A stretch of 64,000 nt of DNA from Massilia phyllostachyos (GTDB lineage Bacteria > Pseudomonadota > Gammaproteobacteria > Burkholderiales > Burkholderiaceae_D), in the NCBI RefSeq assembly GCF_021044825.1, contig NZ_JAJNOC010000001.1, positions 930,001 through 994,000 on the forward strand. Direction: 5' to 3'. The first letter of the stretch is position 1, and each line of letters begins with the position of its first letter. The notes beneath the pieces are model-generated. The model saw only the letters and a list, made by a program, of their open reading frames with translations, had not been told where the DNA came from and did not search any database. Positions 57,169 through 64,000 of the stretch are shown piece after piece. The position numbers were made by a program, and so were the translations under genes.

Positions 57169-58860
57169 ATGAATAAGCCTAGCAACACCGCCGCGCCGAG
57201 CACGGTCGACAAATACATTGTCCAGAACGGCTCCGTGCAACTCAATCAAGACGAACGGTTCACTGTTGTCATGCATGGCGAAGCATACGTCGAGCGCTTC
57301 GTGTTCGATCCCGCAACGAACACCACCTCGTGCGCGGTGGCGATTACCCCGTTTGTCGAGGGCGTACTTCCCTGCATGGTGCGTGTTGACCTCGGAACGC
57401 TCGGCACACCCAAGGCGATCAGCGAAATTCTCAGTGCGCGCGGAACGATCGTCTACAAACCCAAGCTGTTGTCGGACTACCTGATGGCATCCGCAGCAGC
57501 GGTCGCCAAGCTTCCGACGCGCGAGCTGGTCACGAGCACCCGCTGGATCGCAGGTCATCGCGCATTCTTCACCGGGCGCAAGCTGATCGGCAGCCATGAC
57601 AACAATCCGGACGACTTCTGGATCGAGTCTTCCGGCGCGGGCGCGATGTGTTCGCGCGGTACGCGCGACGAATGGCGCGCGAAGATCGGCGTGCTGATCG
57701 TCGAAAACCCGATCATCCTCGCGATGACCTGTATCGCCATCGCAAGCGTCGTCCTGGACCGTCTCGGCCTCAGCTCGAGCATGTTCAACTTCTGCGGACA
57801 GAAGGGTCTCGGAAAAACGCTCGCCGAACAATGCGCCGCTAGCATCTTCGGTAATGGAGTCGATCCCGCCCAAGGTGCGCAGGTCGAGGACCCTGCATTT
57901 ATCGCACGGTTCAATGGCACCCTCAACGGCTTCGAGGCATTGCTCGGCAAGCAAAGCCCACTGCCGACGCTTCTCGACGAATTGACTGAAAGCAGCGCGG
58001 CGGTCGTCCATCAGGCGTGCTATATGATGGCGTCCGGCGAAGGCAAGCATCGCATGAAATCGACGGGCGAAGCGGCGGACCGCGAGCGCTGGCAGTCGAA
58101 TGTGATCGTGTCGGCGGAAGTGACGATCGCTGACACCATCGCGGCGAGCGGGCGAAAAATGCATGGTGGTCAGGCAGACCGTGCTATCGACATCCCGATT
58201 ACCGATGTCGGGGTGCTGACTCACTACGGAGAGTTCGATTCGTTCAATGCTGCGACTAGCCACCTCAAGCGTGCCTGCAGCGAGCAGTACGGTACGGCTG
58301 GCGAGGCAATCATCCAATATTGCTGCGACAATCCGGAGGAATTAAACGAGCTCCTGGCGATGGCCCCAGACATCGAAAACGTCCTGTTACCCGCCGATTG
58401 CGAATCTGGTGAGCGCCGCGTCGTCAAGCGGCTTGCCGGAGCGGTTGTAGCCGGACGGATCGCCGTAATGGCAGGCGTATTCGATGAGGATGCGGACGAA
58501 AAGATCGACGCAGCGCTTAAGATGGTGACTGAACTGTGGTGGAGTACACGGGCCAGTTCGTTAGCGCGTGTTCGTGAGCTTCTCAACGTTCGGATCGAGG
58601 AGCTTCATCGAGGTAGACCTGACCTAGACTGCGAGGCCGTCGCGTTTGTAGATGACGACATCACGGTTATTCCCGTCGATGTGTTGAACCGCGAACTTGG
58701 TGACGACGCGACGCGGATTCTCGATGAACTGGCCGGGTTGGGTGCACTCAAGACGGAACAGCCTGGACGACGAGTCCACCGCTTCTGCAACAATCGCTTC
58801 CGTGGCTACGCCATCGTTACCAAACGCATCTGGCCAGATGGAGTCCCGATCGCAGCTTAA
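57169..58860 (+). CDS. DUF927 P-loop helicase-like protein of the island
   Basis: The 563-residue protein carries a DUF927 region with a Walker A motif (FCGQKGLGKT, near residue 205) and a Walker B-like LPTLLDELTE (near residue 270). DUF927 proteins are helicase/primase-like ATPases often paired with an AlpA regulator and integrase in satellites and islands, where they may start replication of the excised element. The C-terminus (DDDITVIPVDVLNREL onward) looks like a winged helix. A terminator follows. Confidence 0.85.
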   Translation: MNKPSNTAAPSTVDKYIVQNGSVQLNQDERFTVVMHGEAYVERFVFDPATNTTSCAVAITPFVEGVLPCMVRVDLGTLGTPKAISEILSARGTIVYKPKLLSDYLMASAAAVAKLPTRELVTSTRWIAGHRAFFTGRKLIGSHDNNPDDFWIESSGAGAMCSRGTRDEWRAKIGVLIVENPIILAMTCIAIASVVLDRLGLSSSMFNFCGQKGLGKTLAEQCAASIFGNGVDPAQGAQVEDPAFIARFNGTLNGFEALLGKQSPLPTLLDELTESSAAVVHQACYMMASGEGKHRMKSTGEAADRERWQSNVIVSAEVTIADTIAASGRKMHGGQADRAIDIPITDVGVLTHYGEFDSFNAATSHLKRACSEQYGTAGEAIIQYCCDNPEELNELLAMAPDIENVLLPADCESGERRVVKRLAGAVVAGRIAVMAGVFDEDADEKIDAALKMVTELWWSTRASSLARVRELLNVRIEELHRGRPDLDCEAVAFVDDDITVIPVDVLNRELGDDATRILDELAGLGALKTEQPGRRVHRFCNNRFRGYAIVTKRIWPDGVPIAA

Positions 58861-58882
58861 TGCCCACTCCGAACGGAGTAAA

Positions 58883-58915
58883 AAAAATCGCTCAAGTCAC
58901 TCTTGAGCGATTTTT
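58883..58915. terminator. Bidirectional terminator between the DUF927 gene and the second integrase
   Basis: A 14-bp perfect stem AAAAATCGCTCAAG / CTTGAGCGATTTTT around the loop TCACT gives T-runs in both directions, fitting the convergent genes on either side. Confidence 0.92.
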
Positions 58916-58918
58916 CGT

Positions 58919-60103
58919 TTACGCTACTGACTCGGCTTGTGGCCGGGCCTGAGCGATCACTGCGGATACTTGTGCGCTAGCCTTGCGCAGGTTGTCCGAT
59001 GCCATGTGCGCGTATCGCTGCGAGGTCTTGCTATCGGCGTGGCCGAGCAGGTGCTGCACCTCGTATAGCGTTGCCCCGTTGTTGATCGCCAGGCTGGCGA
59101 AGCTGTGTCGCAGGTCGTGAATCCGCAGATCCCTAATGCCGGCCCGCTTTAGTACCCGCTTGAAGCCCTTATACGGGTTACAGATGGGCTCGCCCACATT
59201 CTTACCTGGGAACACATAAACATGGCCAGCAGGCCGACCACACTGGCGAAGTAACTCGATGGCGCCGTCGTTCAGCAAGATAAATCTGCTCTTGCCACTC
59301 TTCGTGTTCGGCAGGAACCACTGACCCTTGTCGAGGTCGATCGAATCCCACCGTGCCATCAGCGCCTCATTACGGCGTGCGCCGGTCATGAGTAAGAAGC
59401 GCAACGCGTCGGCCAGCGGGCGGTTCGGTTCCTCGTCAAGCGCCGTCAAAAACGAGCGCAGCTCGCCGCCTGATAAGTAGCGCTGCCGCTGGTTATTCTC
59501 CTGATGCATGCGTATTCCCCGTACTGGGTTCGCTCCGTCGAGCTTGCCCCATATGATGGCGAGGTTGAAGCATCGCTTTAGCAGTGCAAGATGGCGGTTC
59601 GCGGTAGCTGCACACTTCTGCACGCGCAACCGGTCGTGGAACTGCTGGATGGCATGGCTGCTTATCTGCGACAGTTGTAAATCGCCGAACTCCGGCAGGA
59701 TGTTGCGCATTCGGCCCTCGTCATCCTTGGCGCTACGTTTGGTGGCATAAGCGTGCGGCAGGTAGTCGTCGATCACGAACCGACGCAGTGTCAGTTGTGA
59801 TGCCGCTGCGGCTGCGGCCGCTGCTTGCGGGTCTGTCCCAGTAGCTACTTGACGGCGACAGTCGAGCGCGCGGTGTCTGGCGTCGGCGACTTCCATCTGC
59901 GGATAATCGCCCAGCTTCATGCTGCGCTTGGCTCCATCGAAGGAGTAACGGAAGAGGAAATACTTGCGGCCACGCCGGCTGACGATGATGCGCAGTCCCG
60001 CGACCTCGGTATCGGAATACTCGCTTTCCTTGGACTTGGCATCCTCGGGGTGCGGGGGAAGGGCATCGATAAGTTTTTTGTTGAAGCGAAATTGTCTGTT
60101 CAT
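58919..60103 (-). CDS. Tyrosine recombinase/integrase, second copy
   Basis: The 394-residue protein has an arm-binding N-terminus (DTEVAGLRIIVSRRGRKYFLFRYSFDGAKRSMKLGDYPQM), a core-binding domain and a catalytic domain with MTGARRNEALMARW, HDLRHSFASLAINNG and LLGHADSKTSQRYAHM (catalytic Arg, His-x-x-Arg, His, Tyr). The start at 60103 fits the family N-terminus; longer frames upstream lack a ribosome binding site. It converges with the DUF927 gene and is distinct in sequence from the integrase at 55452. Confidence 0.93.
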   Translation of the reverse strand: MNRQFRFNKKLIDALPPHPEDAKSKESEYSDTEVAGLRIIVSRRGRKYFLFRYSFDGAKRSMKLGDYPQMEVADARHRALDCRRQVATGTDPQAAAAAAAASQLTLRRFVIDDYLPHAYATKRSAKDDEGRMRNILPEFGDLQLSQISSHAIQQFHDRLRVQKCAATANRHLALLKRCFNLAIIWGKLDGANPVRGIRMHQENNQRQRYLSGGELRSFLTALDEEPNRPLADALRFLLMTGARRNEALMARWDSIDLDKGQWFLPNTKSGKSRFILLNDGAIELLRQCGRPAGHVYVFPGKNVGEPICNPYKGFKRVLKRAGIRDLRIHDLRHSFASLAINNGATLYEVQHLLGHADSKTSQRYAHMASDNLRKASAQVSAVIAQARPQAESVA

Positions 60104-60336
60104 ACATTTAGGTTCTCGATGATGGATTAATGCGCAGATGCGGAGCGCCGTAGGCGTTCCGGGAAGTTCGAATCCGTGGAGCGGACCGTAACGGCGGCGT
60201 TCACAGTCAAATGGTTGTGGCTGGGCGTGGGTCATTACAACGCATGCTTTTTCGGCTCCGCTGCCGGGATGGCCTCCGGTCTATTTCCGGTCGGGGTGGC
60301 GGCGGGCCGGTGCCATTAGGCGAAACAGCTGAGGGG

Positions 60337-60630
60337 TCAGTATTCGTCGGGTAGCAGAATCGTCGTGCTGGCGCGGTCGGCCTCGGTGATGATCCAAATG
60401 CGGACCGTGGGCGCGATGCGGTACGAGGCGAGGATACGTCCGCCATCATGGATAGCGGCGCGGTTTGCCTTGATGTCTCCAGCCGACAGGTTTGACCAGT
60501 CGCCGGTAACGTACCGTTCCAGTAGCGTTGCCGAGGTGACGGCGCGAGCGGTCAGCTCGGCTTCCGCGCGTTTGGTGATGTAAATGTCGCCAAGGGAAAA
60601 TAAGGGGAATTTGTCTTCGTGATTTTTCAT
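60337..60630 (-). CDS. Conserved small island/plasmid protein
   Basis: The 97-residue protein has the pattern FPLFSLGDIYITKRAEAELTARAV ... RYVTGDWSNLSAGDIKANRAAI ... GGRILASYRI ... IWIITEADRASTTILLPDEY, known from many plasmids and integrative elements, often without a function or mislabelled as a restriction subunit. The start at 60630 fits the family. The frame stays open upstream into a repeat unit but without a start there. Tandem TGTGCA motifs lie 12-60 bp before the ATG on its upstream side. Confidence 0.8.
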   Translation of the reverse strand: MKNHEDKFPLFSLGDIYITKRAEAELTARAVTSATLLERYVTGDWSNLSAGDIKANRAAIHDGGRILASYRIAPTVRIWIITEADRASTTILLPDEY

Positions 60631-60641
60631 GGTGTGTTGAT

Positions 60642-60688
60642 ATGACTGTGCAGGGCGTACAGGCCGGGCCTGCACACCTTGCACACTA
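60642..60688. repeat. Tandem TGTGCA motifs upstream of the 97-residue gene
   Basis: On the minus strand this stretch holds CTGTGCAGGGCGTACA-type and GTGTGCAAGGTGTGCA units. Related pairs occur at 50365-50380, 60958-60975, 61013-61029 and 62411-62427. Each is two (G/A)TGTGCA units 8-9 bp apart. They may be operators of an island regulator. Confidence 0.45.
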
Positions 60689-60788
60689 GTTGGGGAGAGA
60701 TCTTTGTCGGCAGCTGCAGGAAGAGCGCGGTGGCGTGGAGTGCTGTCGTCAGTTGAACCAGACGCGGCGGGGTCGATTCTCGACGAGC

Positions 60789-60977
60789 TCTTATAGCGTT
60801 TACAGCTAGGGAAAAACAGTGGAAGGACTCGATAGACCACCGGGGGCCATTCAGCGCACTCCGTAACCCGGTCGAAATGGGCTTTTTTTGATGTGCCACG
60901 TCCAATCTAGGTGAGTCTAACCAGCAGATTTCTCGATGTCGTATCCCAAGTGATGTTTTGCACACGCGGCACACCTG
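60789..60977 (+). repeat. 190-bp direct repeat, left copy, before the CoiA-like gene
   Basis: This stretch matches 62240-62428 at roughly 75-80% in the same orientation. The central block from GGGGGCCATTCAGCGCACTC through CGTAACCC is identical in both copies and is followed by a T-run (GGGCTTTTTTT here, GGCCTTTTT there). Both copies end in paired TGCACAC units. In the minus frame the block reads KKAHF(D/E)RVTECAEWPPV with mostly third-base differences, so it may be a decayed coding fragment. Confidence 0.7.
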
Positions 60978-61130
60978 TTCAGTAGCCCGTGCATCCTAGA
61001 ACCGAAAGGGTCCTGCACATCTTGCACATAGGAACGATGAAGGCTACGATCCCCGTACAACCGTCTGGGTGGTTCGAAAAGCTTCGGCCGACAAGACGAG
61101 TGGATTGGATAGGTAATCTGGAGATTAATT

Positions 61131-62162
61131 TTGCCGCTTAGAGCTCGAAGAGGTGACGCCGACGTCTATGCGTTCGACTGCGATTTAATCGCATGGGAAT
61201 ACGTCAAGCGGACTTATAAGACGGCTGATCTTCGAATGCCATGCTGCGATAGCCTAGCCATACCGAAGACCAGCAAGCTCGGCAATTTCTTTTTTTCGCA
61301 TGCAAGGCGAGGGGAATGCACAACTGCGCCAGAAAGCGCGGAGCATGTGTTCCTCAAGACGCTGGTTGCTAAGGCGGCTGTCAAGGCGGGCTGGACCGTT
61401 ACTACCGAGAAGGCAGGTATAAGTCCGCAAGGCGCTGACTGGATTGCGGATGTGCTGTGTGTGAATGGCAGAGCGACCATCGCACTAGAAATTCAACTTT
61501 CTTACCAGACCGTACAGGAGCTTAGGGCCCGGCAGGAAACCTATGCTAGTTCTAGTGTTCGGGCCGCGTGGTTTGCCTGTGGTCAGCGGTTCAAGGCGGG
61601 CTATCTCTCTCCGTCGCAACATATCCCGTTTTTCGTTCTGCCAGCGATAGAACTGGGGTGCGATCCCTTGTTGGACGGGTACGGAGTGACCTTGTCCGAA
61701 TTCGTTATCGGGATGCTGTCGAAGCGCCTTTCATGGAAAAGCGATCCGTGGGAGTACGGAATTCATTTTCTTTACGACCAGTGCTGGGCATGCGGTGGCG
61801 AAGTCAGGCAGGTATTCGGCTGGAGCATCGACGTCTATGGCGATGCTGCCAAGACTGTGCCGAATATGTCTACCGTTCTGGAGAAAATTAGCGACATCAT
61901 ATCGAAAGACGAGTTGCAGGCATTGGGTTTGAATACGATTGGGAAATTCGAACGCCTTAAGGGGAACGCACCAGGATTCCCGTTCTGTAACGTGTGCATT
62001 CATTGTGGCGCACCTCAAAATAATCACTACATCATGAAGAAAATTGGTGAGCAAGGCCAGACGCATTGGCAGGACAGCCCTTCTAAGATCGGTAGTGCAA
62101 CCTTCCTTTCGTCACGCGAATCTACAGGGCGGTGGCATTACACAGTATCTGATCGCGAATAA
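61131..62162 (+). CDS. CoiA-like protein with restriction-endonuclease-type nuclease core
   Basis: The 343-residue protein follows the competence protein CoiA plan: an N-terminal zinc-ribbon-like part (MPCCDSLAIP ... FFFSHARRGEC), a helix starting ESAEHVFLKTLVAKAAVKAGW, then the nuclease core WIADVLCVNGRATIALEIQLS (D then E-x-Q) with SYQTVQELRARQETY. C-terminal cysteines (CWACGGE and CNVCIHCGA) suggest a second zinc site. The start is a TTG with GGAG 7 bases upstream. CoiA-like nucleases outside competence loci often sit in defence islands. The gene is bracketed by two direct repeats. Confidence 0.65.
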   Translation: MPLRARRGDADVYAFDCDLIAWEYVKRTYKTADLRMPCCDSLAIPKTSKLGNFFFSHARRGECTTAPESAEHVFLKTLVAKAAVKAGWTVTTEKAGISPQGADWIADVLCVNGRATIALEIQLSYQTVQELRARQETYASSSVRAAWFACGQRFKAGYLSPSQHIPFFVLPAIELGCDPLLDGYGVTLSEFVIGMLSKRLSWKSDPWEYGIHFLYDQCWACGGEVRQVFGWSIDVYGDAAKTVPNMSTVLEKISDIISKDELQALGLNTIGKFERLKGNAPGFPFCNVCIHCGAPQNNHYIMKKIGEQGQTHWQDSPSKIGSATFLSSRESTGRWHYTVSDRE

Positions 62163-62239
62163 TATCTTGCAGGCCATTTTCAGCTCCGCCGGTATAGTCA
62201 TATACGGAAATTCGTCGATTGCTGTCTAAGGTGACAGAT

Positions 62240-62428
62240 GTCTCACAGCGGTTGTAGCTGGGGAAAAGCGGTGCAAGGGTTACATAGATCACTGGGGGCC
62301 ATTCAGCGCACTCCGTAACCCGCTCAAAATGGGCCTTTTTCTATGTGTTAGGTCCAATCTAGGCGTGCCTAATCAGCAGATTTTTCGATATTCGGTGCGC
62401 AGTGGGGTTTTGCACACACTGCACACCG
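62240..62428 (+). repeat. 190-bp direct repeat, right copy, after the CoiA-like gene
   Basis: Partner of 60789-60977. It lies 77 bp after the CoiA-like stop and 36 bp before the end of the convergent DUF6998-type gene. With the left copy it brackets a single-gene cassette of about 1.26 kb. Neither copy shows terminal inverted repeats or flanking target duplications. Confidence 0.7.
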
Positions 62429-62463
62429 ATTTCGGTTATCAAACGAACAGCGGTGCTGTCGAA

Positions 62464-62967
62464 TCAGATGATTGGTACCGTCGAGCGCGGGGAGTAAGCG
62501 ATCCTGGCGGAAGGAGCGACGTTCTTCGCCAGCCTATGCATATCAGCTAACGGGATAACCTTCGTTCCTGCCCACCCTTGAGAGGGAAGGAGCGCACGAA
62601 CCGGCGCTTCAGGGCCGTTATATATGACCGAGGCAGTATTAGCCTCAAAATTTATGGCGAAGAAGAGTAGATAATCAGCACAGCCTCTGCCTGGTGTAAA
62701 TGCTGGCCCGGACTTCGGATTCCCTGTCGCCTTTACCTGCACGGTTTTACCGGTGGGGGTAATGGCGTCAACTCCACCTGTTCGAGACTGCGGCAGCAGA
62801 AGGTTGAAATGCTGTAGCGCTATGGCTTCAGCAATATCACCTACCAAACGCCCGTCTAAAGTGAATTTTAAACCGGTATCGTTGTAGTGCTCTGCAAGAG
62901 CCTGTTGAGCGGCCCATAAATTCTTAATTACTTCTGGTAGTTCCACGATGATGGCCGTGTCGGACAT
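62464..62967 (-). CDS. DUF6998-like protein with PD-(D/E)XK-type nuclease fold
   Basis: The 167-residue protein reads LDGRLVGDIAEAIALQHFNLLL, then GVDAITPTGKTVQVKATG, with the D-x(n)-Q-x-K pattern of restriction-endonuclease-like folds. DUF6998 is the best family guess from memory. AGGAG seven bases before the ATG at 62967 supports that start over a TTG one codon earlier. It follows the partial gene at 63002 on the same strand by 34 bp and probably forms a unit with it. Confidence 0.65.
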   Translation of the reverse strand: MSDTAIIVELPEVIKNLWAAQQALAEHYNDTGLKFTLDGRLVGDIAEAIALQHFNLLLPQSRTGGVDAITPTGKTVQVKATGNPKSGPAFTPGRGCADYLLFFAINFEANTASVIYNGPEAPVRALLPSQGWAGTKVIPLADMHRLAKNVAPSARIAYSPRSTVPII

Positions 62968-63001
62968 CAATATTCTCCTAGCCGAATTACTTTGTTCCTA
63001 T

Positions 63002-64000
63002 TTAAGCCGCGTCCAACGTCTCATCAGGTTTAGCCGAGTCCGACACAGGTGTATGGTTTCTCTTCATGACGGAACGAAGTATTTCTAAGAATGTATGATT
63101 TCGAGATGCAGCATCGGCAACGATCGCGTCGAATGACATTACAAACATCGGTGTAGGAACGATCGTGTCATCATCCCGATAAGTCTGGAATTCCTGATAG
63201 AAAACGCGGCCAGACGAAAATAATGGAATCCATTTTTGCTGACGTAAACTCCTTGCAAAGGAAGTATTTACCTGCATTACCGAGTAATACCACACTCGCT
63301 GAATATTTGGGCAATACTGAACAAGTTTGTCCGCTCGATCAAGTAACTGATTTATGGAGTACTGATTTTCTTTTTCGTTTTCGGTCTTTTTCTTGATCTC
63401 TACAACGACCACGTCAACTGGCAGCGAATCGGCAGGATCGGCTGAAAATATCATCGTAATGTCAGGTCGTCCCGCCTCCCCCGAAATCTCATCGGTTAGA
63501 CGGATTGCGTTGATGACCTTATCCATACGCGACTCACTGAGTATGGTTCGGAAGCTCATGAATTTGTCGTCGAGAAGCCAAGCATTATTCTGATAGACAT
63601 CGTCAGCAATTTTGCCTTGTGTAAAATCGTTCCTTCTTGGCGCGATCAAATTATGAATTTCTTCTTCCGAATTCTCATGAGTCATAGCTTTCATTTTGGC
63701 TATGATTTTTTCGCGATACAGGACGTATTCTGTTAAGGTTCTCGAAGCTACTTCCAAAGACTTCTGAAATGTTTCGTCATTAAGGTATTCGCATTGCAAA
63801 ATTTCCTTTTGAACCCGGAAAAATCTCTGCTGTGCTGTATTTAATGCTTCCTCTTTGTCAATTATTCCAACGGTTGCGCCTTCGAAGTAGCCTAGCAGAT
63901 GGGGGAACTGATCCTCAAAATTTTTCTTAGTGCGCTCATTTTTCTCATGTATCTCTGGGATGTTCTCAGTCAGCAATTCTCCGATTTCTTGACGGAGTTT
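63002..64000 (-). CDS. C-terminal part of a larger protein with nuclease-like motif, cut by the window edge
   Basis: The frame is open to the last base (reading KLRQEIGELLTENIPE at the edge), so the start lies outside the window; 332 residues are seen. The first half is coiled coil (NTAQQRFFRVQKEILQCEY). The second half has GRPDITMIFSAD ... VDVVVVEIKKK, the D-x(n)-E-x-K core of PD-(D/E)XK nucleases, then a beta-rich tail. Such tails occur on large ATPase-type defence proteins; the missing N-terminus may hold the ATPase. The name is left open. Confidence 0.65.
   Translation of the reverse strand, partial: KLRQEIGELLTENIPEIHEKNERTKKNFEDQFPHLLGYFEGATVGIIDKEEALNTAQQRFFRVQKEILQCEYLNDETFQKSLEVASRTLTEYVLYREKIIAKMKAMTHENSEEEIHNLIAPRRNDFTQGKIADDVYQNNAWLLDDKFMSFRTILSESRMDKVINAIRLTDEISGEAGRPDITMIFSADPADSLPVDVVVVEIKKKTENEKENQYSINQLLDRADKLVQYCPNIQRVWYYSVMQVNTSFARSLRQQKWIPLFSSGRVFYQEFQTYRDDDTIVPTPMFVMSFDAIVADAASRNHTFLEILRSVMKRNHTPVSDSAKPDETLDAA

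Overview
The window is high-GC DNA from a betaproteobacterium, most likely Oxalobacteraceae (Massilia/Telluria/Duganella-like). The evidence is the aceE-aceF-lpdA order with a lipoyl domain fused to LpdA, a PEP-CTERM surface protein, and the general gene style. This placement comes from gene content; no 16S gene is present.

Region 1 (about 0-39 kb) is ordinary chromosome. A minus-strand cluster (folD, prlC, holC, a coupled small gene, then an NHL-repeat/M23-like protein) diverges from the pyruvate dehydrogenase operon. Next come two small unknown genes and a translationally coupled minus-strand operon (DUF2141 protein, carotenoid oxygenase, LytS-type kinase, LytTR regulator). A chemoreceptor diverges from an AraC regulator, and a TetR gene diverges from an EmrAB/outer-membrane efflux operon with a clear promoter and operator. 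After these lie a YCF48-type protein, an M49-like zinc peptidase, a degenerate chemoreceptor, a complete IS1595-family element (31403-32478), a BON protein, an HDOD protein, a PEP-CTERM protein, an MFS pump, a YigZ protein, and a choice-of-anchor I lipoprotein behind a good PhoB-type promoter. Near 20.55 kb there is a scar made of two ends of the same IS family.

Region 2 (39.2-49.3 kb) starts with an intact tRNA-Lys(TTT). It then holds a type VI secretion effector cassette on the minus strand: VgrG, an Rhs protein whose frame is broken by one base, a TNT-like C-terminal toxin and a coupled immunity gene.

Region 3 (49.23 kb to the right edge) is a genomic island. Its left edge is a 46-bp copy of the 3' part of tRNA-Lys, which implies that the intact tRNA of this attachment site lies to the right of the window. 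The island has lower and uneven GC and looks like stacked mobile elements. It holds a hairpin-leader HTH gene, a coupled operon with a nucleotidyltransferase-fold protein, a retron-like reverse transcriptase with an XRE partner and a 25-bp palindromic operator, a tyrosine integrase, a P4-like module (AlpA, DUF927 P-loop protein, second integrase), a CoiA-like nuclease gene between two diverged 190-bp direct repeats, and two nuclease-like genes, one cut by the window edge. The most promising under-described elements are the retron-like locus, the repeat-flanked nuclease cassette, and a tandem TGTGCA motif that recurs across the island.
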